Of a stretch of 64,000 nucleotides of DNA, positions 23,691 through 35,295 are shown in pieces. The position numbers and the translations under genes were made by a program. Origin of the DNA: Plasmopara viticola (lineage: Eukaryota > Oomycota > Peronosporomycetes > Peronosporales > Peronosporaceae); assembly GCA_001695595.3 (NCBI GenBank), contig MBPM02000097.1:1-64000 (forward strand), written 5' to 3'. Numbering within the stretch: the stretch's first letter is position 1; each line of letters begins with the position of its first letter. The notes under the pieces are model-generated. The model was not told the DNA's origin and made no database searches. It worked only from the letters and a program-made list of their open reading frames with translations.

Positions 23691-26600
23691 TCGAACCGAG
23701 AGACTGGTCCGATGAAAAGTCTCATCTATACACTCGACAGGCTGCACGTCAAGTGCATCGAGAGGTTGTGTAGGGGACGCCTCGATTTTTGCCCCCTGAT
23801 AGCGGCGTCGTCATCAAAGACAGGGCCTTAAAAGAAAAAATATTCTCAATTAGAATACTTGTTGTAACAATCACAGCCCTTATGCATACCGCGACTAATG
23901 ACGGGTAGAGTAGCCCTCTTAATTCCTAAATTTCACCTGCTTTAAACTACCCTACCCCAGACTTTAATAGCTACGTACCTGTACAATCCGATATAAATAT
24001 CAATTATTGTGAAAAGAGCGAAAAGCCCAGATCATTTCAAGCAACCAGAGCTAGGCATGCCGTGGGTAAGCTATGTATCCGCTTGACAATCTAAAACCTT
24101 GCTTATATGACCTTGGTAATTTAAAAAAGTTAAGGATTTGTTTTGAGTAGCACAGAAATTTACGGAAGATTTCACATTCTCCAGCTAAACACGGGGTCAT
24201 AAACAAATTCTTGTTTTTTATTAAATTGACACTTGTTTGTCGCGTGCTCAAACTTTAAGCATGCGGACCTTGACTTGGTCAAAAGCTTGTAAAACAGGGA
24301 ATAGTAGATCACATGATGTGTATCCATGGTGCTAGAAGCAGACATGAATGTGGACAAAAAGGAGCTGACTCCGACGTCGGTTCCGCGATTGGCAAGCAAA
24401 TCCAAGGGTCGCACTCGAAGCCCTCGCCCAAAAGATGGTGATAGAGTTAATACTTTCGGTGCTGCATATTTACCTTTCGGCTATGCCGAATCGTTGATCA
24501 AGCGATTGGCATTATTAGGCTGCTCAGTTAAAATTCACATGATCCTTTTGAAAAGATAAGAGATTCTCGTTAATTTTCGCGGTAGATAGCTTTAACTGCA
24601 TTGCTGGACTCATTGGATTGTCCGATACTCATTGCCGCTTTAAATGAAAGTGAGACTCTGTAGCCGTACACTAGATTGCAGTATCAATGTAAAGAAGTAA
24701 AAAAGAACTATGAAACAATTAAAAAAATTGAAGCATCGTATCGTCTTTAGACTACTCAAATGCATATGCTAATTTTTGACTGGTTCGCGCTTCGCTTTGC
24801 GCAGTAAGACAAACGTGAAGAACTTTGGCCACTATCGTAGGAATGAAGGACCGAAGCGTGCAGTTAAATGCATTTGAAGACGAAGTTTTTGGTTAAATGT
24901 TACTACCCTATTTGCTTTCACTTACATATACATTGACAATATACCATTCGAAGTATTTTTGCTGTTTACAACCTGTGTAAATGCAAGGACGGTGCATGTC
25001 GGGTGGTCACCGCTGTGACTGGTACAGTTTTACATATTGTAGTCGTAAGTGCTATGAGCAAGCCTTTTTTTATTATTAAAAGTAATCTAAGTCTTAAAAG
25101 TGAAAGGATGCAACGATCCATTTTATAAAATTGAGCCTATATGTTTTATAGCTGATGTCGTTTCTCAACGAAGCCGCAAGCACTTATGGCTTTAGGCAGG
25201 GCGATTAGCCTCAAACGTATGATAGTAACGTGTGAAAAAGGCTTTACTGACCGTGTTGAAAAAAAAATACAAGACTTTTTATTCGATCTACTGGCCGGTG
25301 AAAGGACGAGCCTGTCAAAGTAGAAAGCTCGCAACGATTTCAAAGGTAGATACCCACGTCATAAGACCTTTGCTGGCGACGCCTTCAACGTAAAAGGACA
25401 GAAGAAAAATTGACGTCAAAGACGACAGCCCACGGTACATCTCTTGTGTGTTCTCGTTCATTGACATCATCAATGCTGTTGGCGATGACTTTTGCGATGT
25501 CCTCACTGCCAGATACAATCGCACGTTGCTGTTTAAAAAAGTCATCGGGTTAGACAAGGAAGAAGTTACTCTATAACCGAACGATGCAGGCTATGGCATG
25601 AAGCAAAACTCCCTTGGCTATGCATGCCACGATCGATGTTTGGAGGCCAAAATATTTAATATCAAATCGGTGTATTGCTGTAGCACGACTCGTAGCGGCT
25701 GTGTGCTTACTTATAAACCTCGCATCGAAATTTTCAATAAAAGTTTAACATGTCGCCGTAAGAAGACTACGAAAATTGGCTTAATCTGAAATTTTTTTTT
25801 GACATCATTGCTCCTACGGTCTAACGGAAGAGCGTTTTTGAGATTGGGTGATTATTGAGGATGTTACAGGTCGATTATACATTATTATTAGCGTCCGTAA
25901 AGTCTACTAACTTAATATGTTAGGAGATGTCTTGGCATCGGCATGATGCAAAGACAACTCTAAGAGCTTTGTCTTGTACGCGGGTATGACCATAATAATT
26001 TGGTGGTTTAAAAATCATGACTTCTCCTTCATTAATCCTTAACCGACCTTTAGAAAATCTTGTCAGAGTTGGTTTGAGGCTTCCACGAGCTTTGTGAAGT
26101 GAAATATCCGCACTATTTCATAAGAAACTTAGTGCTCCTAGATAAACGCATTTGCTTCACTATGCTCTACATGGATGTGCAAGTAGCCTTGTTGATTAAA
26201 AGAGTCGAAGAAAGCTGCTTTCACTCTTTCCTGCTCGAGATTTGTCAACTTTGCGCAATACGTAGTCAATACTTCTTTTGAGGTAGACCCTGGTGGTAAG
26301 GCTGCGACTATTGATATAGGCTGACCCCAAATGCTTCAATCTTTCCAGAACAGGTCAAACTCCTTTGAACATGTGACGTAAAACCTTTACAATCAGAACA
26401 ACGCCGTGCATCTCAGCACAAGGTTCTCGGCCTGCGTCAAAAAGTGGGGCTACATGAACTTGATCTATGTTATACTCCATGGTATTATTAAAGTTGTGAC
26501 GTCAGTCACGTGACGCTTTTGTAATCAAATAGAAGGCAGTACTTAATGCTGATGCCTTGATAAAACAGTAGTGCCGGATACATTAAAGCAGATATTACTC

Positions 26601-26714
26601 TGCAAGAAAGAAATTACAAAACACGTACTCGATAGTGGACACTGTTAAAAAAGGAAAATAGAATTTAGTTTTAGTTTTAAAAAAAGAGTATAATATCAAG
26701 CCTCGGTGTTTAAG
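23691..26714. other. Gene-poor interval with weak coding remnants
   Basis: No gene is supported. A coherent but broken forward reading crosses about 25330-25575: a frame with YPRHKTFAGDAFNVKG is followed after a stop and frame change by DDSPRYISCVFSFIDIINAVGDDF. It reads like real protein of a family I do not recognise. A further Lys/Arg/Pro-rich ORF at 24326-24559 has no known motif. Confidence 0.3.
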
Positions 26715-26987
26715 ATGGATACCAATTCTCGGAATCAGATCCGTGATTCTAAGTACCTCGCTGCACCTGGAGCCATTTGTAGCTACCTTACAATATTGTG
26801 TTTGTTTATGGAGAAGCAAGCTCGTTTGCCTTACGATATAGAAGACAGGCTAAATAAGGTGACTGTGCTGCTTGACCCTAAAGAGGTGCAACATTTGGGT
26901 ACACCAAAATTCGACACGGTCAGTGCGCATCGAGAGGCATTCTTACGCTATAAGAATGCTGTGCCGGGCATATTCTATCAAAGATGA
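26715..26987 (+). CDS. Hypothetical 90-residue protein, weak support
   Basis: ATG 26715 opens a 90-codon frame with ordinary amino-acid composition and a plausible helical middle (IEDRLNKVTVLLDPKEVQHLG). There is no signal peptide, membrane segment or known motif. An opposing ORF overlaps its first third. It may equally be a fragment of a decayed element. No splice partner was found. Confidence 0.2.
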   Translation: MDTNSRNQIRDSKYLAAPGAICSYLTILCLFMEKQARLPYDIEDRLNKVTVLLDPKEVQHLGTPKFDTVSAHREAFLRYKNAVPGIFYQR

Positions 26988-29900
26988 CAAGGTAGTCTGC
27001 TAATGCAACGTTAGCGCCTGATGCGGATGGGCGATCCAGGCCAAGGCTGCATATTTTGAGCGCAAAATCTTCAAAGAATCCGAAGAAGGAAATCTACTGC
27101 TCTAGGTCAGAGAGGTCAGAATGGCCATGTGGTCCAGACACGAGTGACTTTACCCATCCCGAAGATCGATGATTGAGCGCACAAATGGGCACTCACGTGC
27201 AATACCTCGGTTAAAGCAGCGCTTTCCATTTGGCATAAGCTGTAGCGTTAGCTAACGCAAACCTTTTCGCGATCTGACTAAGCGTTTCGTTTACGGTCAC
27301 GCTTCCTTGCGGCCCTTCAGGGTAAGAAATGATGTATAAGGTTTTTTCAAGAGTAATGAGCTTTGCTCAGTTGGATAGTGAGCGACGCGCTATCAGAGAA
27401 GGCAGCAGTCACAAACGAATTGCGTGCGGGCATGGCCTAAACAAAGATGTTCCGCCTGCACTCGACTTCTTGTAAGGAGGATGTTGAAAGTGGCAATGAT
27501 TGACAAGCAAAAATTTAGACAACACGAGTAAGGAGAAGTTCCCTAAGCAAGAGACACGGTCCAATTGGACCTCAGCTTTGGTATCGGTGAGAAAATAGTT
27601 TTACGAGCTGCAAGACACCTCCTGGGCATCCGTCGATGCTTCATTTGTAGACATTCGCCATTTGCGGTCAAAGTGTCCTCGGCGACAATTACGTAAAACT
27701 TATGTAGCAGATTTTGCGGCCAACCAATTGCCTGGTAGACTGCATTGCACATTAGTTTTATCAACGGGCTTTTCAGCGCAGCACTTAGTCATGTCAAGCC
27801 GGAAAAGTAATTAAATTATCACAGGGCTTAGTCCTTTCAAACTTTGACATAAATCGTGCTTGCACTCCTGGCTTGCTGATGATTAGGGAAGCCGTGAAAG
27901 AATTACCTGAGCTATTGTATTTCTTCATCGACTCCACAGTGCCAAACTATTATGCTCGACGCCCTACCACCAAAGAGAGGCAGTAATCTAGGAGAAAATT
28001 AGGATCCCGGTAGATATAGCAGTCAAACCCTTTGACTTTGATAATGTCGAGCGTTGTCTGGTCTTGATCCTGGACATGAAGCGTGACCTTGAACGATGTA
28101 TGGCGTGGCCATATCGCCTCGAACGCTGGAGCGACTGGTGATATTAAACGTTAAGTGCTTCTCGCTTTTCTCTTAGTGGAATTTGGTGAGTCATAAACCC
28201 ACCTCTATTAGACTTTTGGTATGTACACCGAATTGTATCAACCAACACATTGGACATCAAAAAGTTAAAATCAGACGCTAACGGTGTCTAGAACAAGAGG
28301 TTGGAGGTTGGAGCAGTATTGAATCACTGAGCAATTTTCTAAGAAGGTAACATTCGCTGCATGTCGGTGATTGTATGATTGTTTAAATGTTTGCTCTCGG
28401 ATTGGCAAATAAACCACTGAGCGGTACACGTACGACCCAGACCTTACTGCAGGTCATGAGTAACATGGTTGGCTTAAGCCAAAAGCAAGGAGCGAATTTC
28501 TTCGAGCTCACGTGAAGCGATGCGTCATTTACTGATAAATACACGAAAGATACAGCGCTCACTACATGCCGTGAGCGAAGCGAATAACTTATAGCTAAGA
28601 CCTTAAAGACTTCACCCTTTTTTGGCCTAGGTGGGGTATTAAGTTGTTTTTTTAGCTGGGCAACGCTTGTACGGATCAGCTCTCACTGCATACCGTGCAA
28701 GGTATAGCTGGCTGTAGGTCAACATTATTAAGCATTCCTTTCAATGCACTCGAAGTAAACTTGTCCTATTGAGTAAAGCTCGCCATCGACAACGTTTGCT
28801 ATATTTGGCTTGTCTGCAATTTGTGTAGGGCACTATTGAGTGGAATATTTTGCCGGAATCTAATGTAGACGTCAGTGCGTGAAACACACCCATGTCGACT
28901 CGAATACAACACAAAGGGTCTCGTCGAGACCACCGAAGAAAACAGTGACGCATAAGCTTTATAGGGATAAACAGAAAGGATCTTGAGCTAACACGTCGAC
29001 AATTAAAAAGGCGCCCGGCTACATATCTCTTAGAAAGTAAATTGCGGGACCGGACAAAAAAAAACTTCTTAAGTGTCATTGCATGCTTTGCCTAAATTGG
29101 ATTGGCGATTTATGGCAGAGTTTGAAGAGGCTTCTTTAATCAAAAGCATTCCCGAGGTAGTGGTCATACGTCCTGAAGTAGAAGCCGATTTCCTACCACA
29201 CTTACATGATGGTGCGGTATTAAGGGACACGAAAAATCATTTGGACTGAAAACCTTTTTTTTCTTAAGACTGAGTACGTCTTCAGAGAGCTCGTGTTCCA
29301 CAGCTAACAAGTTTATTACATCCTTCTTGTCAAAGGCGCAATTCGCTCACGCTTAAACAAGCGAACAGGCAACTCATATTTAGAATGTTTAAGGTTTGGC
29401 AAAATGCCAAACCATACTTGTAAAACGCAAGTTTTGAGCACGATCATATGGTCAAAACATTCACATTGCCACGTGCGGTAGAGTGTGAATTGTCACAAAA
29501 ACGTACATAAGAAAACCACGAATCGTAGTCTATTGCACACTTTAATCTTCTGAGTTCGTAAATTATGTGATTTGCTCAACGAAGATCGCGTATAAAATGC
29601 ATGCTCCTGCGCAAAGAGCTATGAAACGTGATGGCCAATTTTTTCGTAGCCTTGTGCCTTCTGCAAATGGCGCCATTACGGAGGTGACTTGTCTGCGACT
29701 TACTAAATGTGTATGATGTACTTAAAGCTCACGGACATAAGATATCTTGTCCAAGGTGGTTGGACATCTGATTCAAATTCCGTAACATACTAATAATATT
29801 CAGCAGCAGTTCAAATAAAGTGAACCGTTGCCTTTACAGTGCTGAATAATGCACACGGTACCCCATACCGAGCGCAAACCTCTCAGTATTTGGGGTTCTT

Positions 29901-31848
29901 GAGAGGAATTCGACGCGGTACAATAGTACGCCCACAGATGCTGGGAGGTTGCTCTGAAGCAATAGCTGTTATTAAATCCAGATTCGAACATTAATATCAC
30001 TCGTGAGGGGGCCTTTGGTCACGGCGCGCGTAGCAAGTTAGCATTTCACATCGACCGGATAGTGTCCATTTCGGACCTTATTTTTAAAAGACTATACAGA
30101 ACCCTCACAAGATACCGTCGCATAGACACAAGTCATTGGCGTTGTCAAATCCGGCCCTTGAGCCCAATCAAGAAATGTATGAAAAGGCTGTTGCCGTTGA
30201 CCATACTGGTCCCCAATTAAGATGGCCTCATCAGAAAACGCATCCTGGATCCAGTTTCTTCTCCAACGACCATATACGCCACTGTCATTCTGCTTGAAGC
30301 CTTTCGCATAAGCAATTAGTACGACGTCAAGTCTAGCAACTTTTGTGCTGTATCCAGGGGTGATGAGGCGTTTTCGTCAGCATTGCCAGTAGTTTGAAGC
30401 CTCTTCACAGCAAAGAGCAAGGCGAGTAGTTGTCGAAGCGCATGCGGCTATCTTCATTCGATTAATGATCCGGAATCAGTGATAGTAGCAGATCTTTGAA
30501 ATGAAGAGCAGTGATGGAGTCAAAAGCTCATTCCTGAGCGGATTACTGGTGGGCCTGTGTTTATATGCTTGCCGCCCATGGCATAAATGCAAACGTTGCA
30601 GAAGACGCAGTATTAGTCGCCAGCAAAGTCTTCCTGCTATGAGCGAAATTTTAGGCACATCGTCTGGCCATCGGAAACTGACCCGGCCGACCAGCAGCCA
30701 TTTTTTGCTGCCTATTTGATCTATAATACGGCCGAAATAAATGTTTGTATCACCTTGCAATAGTGATGGATGAACTTAATCTCTTTTTAACTTGATGCCG
30801 TCCAAGGCTTATGTAGACGGATGTAACAGACCGTAACATATAACCAAAATGTGTTGGTAAAGGCTGTCTCTCCACAAAAACAAAATATAGAAGATCGGTG
30901 TTTAAGGTTATAAAATACTCCTAAAAAGATTTGCAAAGGTATTCAAATTGAGATATTTGAATGATAGCATATTGAAAAAGTATCTGTCTTGCCTAGTGCA
31001 TACCAAGAAACATAGGTAGGACTCAAGATAGAATATAATTTGTACTTAACAATCAACTCTCGAAATGCAAACAATTGTACACGCTGAATTCCTAAAGCTT
31101 CGAGATAGTAACTGTTTGGCTACCGAAAGATCGTATTTCTTCTTGCACGCCTTCTCTGTGTAAGGTGCAATGTGACCCACCACAGATAGTGAGAGCAGAG
31201 AGGAAAAAGAATTTGACTGTTTGCGCATTGTTGCATGAACATTTCAAATTGACGTTTGAAAGTGTCAAATTGTCGATTTTTCTCTTCACAGCCCTCAAAC
31301 CAGTGCTATAATCGAAATTTGACAGCTCGCTTTGACAATGGACAATCTTAAAAATTTGATCATTTTGTCATAAAGTATGGTTAAGTTGCTGTCGCGAGAG
31401 CTACTGGCACGAACAAATCAGGCAACATATGATAAAAATATAACACATTAGGTAAATATCTATATTATTGTACAATAGTGATGTAACAGCAAGCAGAAAC
31501 CGCGATATTTTCTCGGAAGTGGTAACGTAATTCTAACATTTTGTGGCTAAGAAAATACAAATCTTTTTTCTCACCATTCTTTGCGAAGTAATGACCAGAC
31601 TGGCTGTACGCTGTCTTGAAGATCCCGCGTTCGGACCGCTTTTCAGACACCACAAACGAGTCATTGTGGCATTTGCGTTTACAAAAAGCCAATTCATGCG
31701 AGATGGCGATCGTGAGGTATCAACATGATGATGCAGATACCTTCGCATTAGTTTAGGTCGTTTAAGCGTAAACGTCAGCGAATATGCGAATTTATTGCTT
31801 AGCTGACGACGGTTTCGTGCAAGTTCTTTTGAGCTGGTATAATGTCTT
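26988..31848. other. Gene-poor, AT-rich interval, nothing supported
   Basis: Many short ORFs on both strands, none with a recognised domain. The longest (28741-29079, reverse, 112 codons; 30476-30760, reverse, 94 codons) show no family motifs. No terminal repeats or direct long terminal repeats were seen. Confidence 0.4.
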
Positions 31849-32948
31849 GTGTCTAGCTTTCATCTACCAGAGAAAGGATGCAGCATGGCTGGAATTACTG
31901 AGGAATCACTGCAACGTGGCCAACTTCACCAGCACTCTTGCCGGCAAATACCATTACACCATACAATCACATTACTTCCAAGATACATATGTATGGGTGA
32001 TTACATAGTCTCAGACGTCCAGATGCCCCATGATCATTTGGAGCCAAGGTACCTTATTGGTTGAAAAAAAGCCAGATGAAGATTGACAACCTCAAAAATG
32101 GTAGCAGTAGAAGGCTGAGAAGATATCAGTTTTGTTGGTAAGAAAAGATTCTGTCATAGCTTTCCATTTATCATCACTTCTTGACTTGCTTAACACCGAA
32201 CAATCTCCCTCGTTCACCGACTTCGCCCGCTCGCCACTCAAGCCTCATTTCACAATCGACCTTCAAAGAAGCTTCCTTTGCGACTGTGATACAATAACAC
32301 TGTTAAATCAAGAAGTTGATGAGTCAAGCGAAGAAAATTTTTGTCGATAGTGAGGTCACTTTTGTGTGTAAATTTGAAGGTTTACTTATTTATAAAATCT
32401 GATAGTGCGCCTGATATTTCCAGAATCATAAAAATCTTCAAATCATAAATCTTTTAAGAATCTCAAACCTAAAAAATACCTTCTCTAGCTTACTGACTGT
32501 GCGTGCGTCACGTGTGCTTAGCGTAAGAGCAGTCGAAGAAATTTACGGACGTACACTTACCGTTCAATCAAATTGGAGATGTTATTTGCTTAATTCTCAA
32601 AACGCCAATACGGCCAAAATACCGATAATACAAATGACAGGCTAACAGGCAATCTTGTGAGCTTTATCGGAGATTAAAGCTGTAAGATTGCCGTGTCTAC
32701 ATTGCGTGCACAAGGAAGCAAGCGGTAAAGAAATTTGTATACTTCTGAATTTTATACAAAAGTGTTTCGAAAGCCGCATTCACGTGTGTCGCACCAACGG
32801 TCGGAGAGAGTATCAGAACGTCGACCTTTTCTGTAAGTCCTTCGACGTTTTACGAAAGGTGTTGAGGCGTATAATACAAGGGAGAGGTTTTAAGGATGGT
32901 GCGTTTTATGATATTTGCAAGCAAGCTCCTACTATTGTTCTAGGGTAA
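31849..32948 (+). pseudogene. Ty1/copia-type polyprotein remains (integrase region)
   Basis: Two forward fragments fit a copia integrase. At about 31849-32064 the sequence ends IVSDVQMP...PRYLIG, like the start of the integrase core (HSDVxGPM...GGxRYxIxF). At 32688-32948 it contains CRTNGRREYQNVDLFCKS, the counterpart of IRTDNGGEYxNxxFxxFC with the catalytic Asp changed to another residue. Between them are stops, frame changes and inserted sequence. No long terminal repeats were recognised. It is an old, dead fragment. Confidence 0.45.
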
Positions 32949-34267
32949 CACGGTCGAATTTTCGACCTAAACCATGAAGCGTAGTCCTCAAAGCACGAAC
33001 GTGAAGAACAAATTGCCAATCGAGGTGCTTACAAATCGATAACGTGATCTACACGACATGGCGATGTTTGTGATAATGTGCAATGTATATTATGACCCGA
33101 ATAGGAATTTATGTACGCACCTTGCTTAGATTAAAATCAGACCGAGATAAACCGCATCACTTTTGGATGGAGCAAGCTTGTGGTCGCAACTTAGCATGTC
33201 AAGAGCATTGAGACACCCATCATCAAGCAGAGCAAATAAGTGCGTGAATATGAAGACAATAAATAATTAAAAAGGGTTGCTTCATAAAAGATGGTGCAAG
33301 GCTGCTTGCAGCTACAATCAGCAACATCACCCGACGAGTGTTTTTTTATAAAATGTTTCATCTCGGCAACTATTCATCTGGGCTGCGACTTGTCCTTAGT
33401 GACACAGACTAAAATTAATTCTTTCAGATTTAGTACCTCTTGCGGCATTATGTTAGGCATATATGCTCGATTTTCAAGCAGACTTTTCAAGGTAGTAGTT
33501 TGCCAATTGCTCCGACGATAATGATAAGAGTGGCAGCGTCGGTCATTTGCTGTAAATCGCTTTGCTCTGCGCTTGCTTCACGTGTGACATGATCAAAGTC
33601 GAAACTTCAAGATTGTTGTGTTTCGCGATTTTTGTCCTTTTTTGAAAATGGTTATTGCTCGCTGCACTGGCTACAGAAAAAGCTAAATATAGCGCTATAA
33701 AATATGGGTTGTGATGTTCCCCAGGTAGCCGCCAGCTGCGAGTAGAAAACAGCAAAAAGCGTTTTCGTAGGGCTGCAAGACCCTTAAGACATTGCAAAGC
33801 ACCACCCTTGCGAGTAATACAGCGTCGCTTCAAATAATTATTGTATTATTTGCTTTTCTACCTTTCTTTGATCTAGCGAGATGCAAGGTTTTACGTAGTC
33901 AAACAAAATTTATTACGCTTGCTACTGTTGTGGTATCGAGAGTATGCTAAAGTAGGTCAAAACATTAAATTGAGGACGGTAGGTATACATAGGCAGGCAT
34001 ACAAACTATAAGTCACATAGTGAGCTGAAGATACATCCAGCGTAAGCACTATAATTCCGTAATTTTTATAACGGGCCATTTAATGCAGTGGTTTTATCAC
34101 CTTTACGCCAAGTCGGTATCGAATTCCACCGTGGACGAAAACTGACAGATGATGCTATTTGGGGGGATTACAATTAGGAAGTCAAAAAGTTGATAAATGC
34201 TGAAGGCACTGTCGTGAGGATATCGTTACAACACCTAGCCATAAGACGTCGGTGTGCGAAGCCCTCA
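32949..34267. other. No gene seen
   Basis: AT-rich sequence with ORFs under 100 codons on both strands and no domain motifs. Confidence 0.4.
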
Positions 34268-34326
34268 TTGGGGGTAGACAACAAGGTTTTACTTAGTACA
34301 AGTAAAACCTTGTTGTCTACCCCCAA
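34268..34326. repeat. Perfect 27-bp palindrome with 5-nt spacer
   Basis: The arm at 34268-34294, beginning TTGGGGGTAGACAACAAGG, is repeated as its exact reverse complement at 34300-34326; the spacer is AGTAC. A partial third copy (CAAGGTTTTACTTA) follows directly at 34327-34340. Perfect arms in otherwise decayed DNA suggest either a recent event or two element ends joined head to head. It lies about 0.8 kb left of the inverted-repeat nuclease element. Confidence 0.9.
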
Positions 34327-34659
34327 CAAGGTTTTACTTATTTAAAATTCGCTAGACCTGCACTGGTTTGACTAATGCGCTTGCTTAAGTAGCATGCTAA
34401 CAGTAGTTATTTTGGCGTCCCAACGCTTCTTTACAACATGCACATTGTTTCTTTGCTCTTCTCAATTTCGAATATAGTAAAATCGAGAAACAATAGTAGA
34501 TACACATCGGTTTCACAAGTACAGGACTTCCCCAGACTCTCTACTCTATAAGCCATCCACACTACTTGGGCCTCATAATTGGTAGGGGTATTACATTACA
34601 AAAATATATTCACAAACTAGCCGACACGAAATGACTGCATGTTCATATAACTCAAATAG

Positions 34660-34935
34660 ATGTTGCTCGCAACAAGCACGTGTAAAAACTACGCGAATTA
34701 TAAATCATGCCTTACCTCTGGCATTACAAAAGGAGAGAGGCGTGGCAAAAGCGTCGATCCAGAGGAGCTTTACACAAAATTGGGAATAGAATTAAAGCGC
34801 GAGCACTGCGGTTTTTTTTTAAAGGCCAACCTCGAGAAAGTTGTTAAGGTCGTGTGCTTCGGGTGTTTCATCTTGAAGCTAAGTTTAACGGTACGCTCGA
34901 TCATTCACAACAGCACTTTCGCATCTGCAAAATGA
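34660..34935 (+). pseudogene. Short ORF with a WY-domain-like segment
   Basis: The ATG at 34660 opens 91 codons. The middle, KSVDPEELYTKLGIELKRE followed by FFLKANLEKVVK, resembles the W-to-Y helices of RXLR effector C-terminal domains (pattern: Pro-Glu-x-hydrophobic-Phe/Tyr-x-x-Leu, then Asn/Leu and a Tyr-bearing helix). There is no signal peptide or RXLR in frame, and the key Trp is not seen. It may be a relic of an effector gene or chance. Confidence 0.2.
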
Positions 34936-35064
34936 CCAATTAGATATGCTTTTGAGTATCACTGATGATTTGTGAACATCATATTGTCAGTAAAGGTGTA
35001 TTAAATACTATATAGTACAGCGGTGAACTACTATATATATATTGTACTGATGTACTATATAGGA

Positions 35065-35154
35065 CCCCTAGACACCCTCAGAGACAGCGATGATGTACTA
35101 TATATATGGTGTACTATATAGTACATCATCGTTGTCTCTGAGGGTCTCTAGGGG
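35065..35154. repeat. Imperfect 40-bp palindrome at the left end of the nuclease element
   Basis: 35065-35104 (CCCCTAGACACCCTCAGAG...) is the reverse complement of 35115-35154 with two mismatches; a 10-nt AT-rich stretch separates the arms. The right arm is also the outer part of the long inverted repeat at 35111-35408. A related module appears again beyond the right repeat, around 36606-36700. The same 40-bp module is thus present several times in both orientations. Confidence 0.85.
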
Positions 35155-35263
35155 TACGCCCGATGCCTTTTTAGGGGTAGGAGAAGCGGAGAGTGGAACA
35201 TAGACTATACGCCCCGTCCGCTATCAGACCGCTTAACCTCAGTTGAGGTTATTTCATGAGAGT

Positions 35264-35270
35264 TCACTCT
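35264..35270 (+). promoter_or_regulatory. Oomycete-type initiator in the left inverted repeat
   Basis: TCACTCT at 35264-35270 fits the oomycete initiator consensus TCAYTYY and lies 25 bases upstream of the start codon at 35296. In the right inverted repeat the equivalent site reads TCATTCT on the other strand, which also fits the consensus. Both repeats could therefore fire inward. Confidence 0.4.
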
Positions 35271-35295
35271 CGAAGTTGCCGTGGAAGATTAAAGG

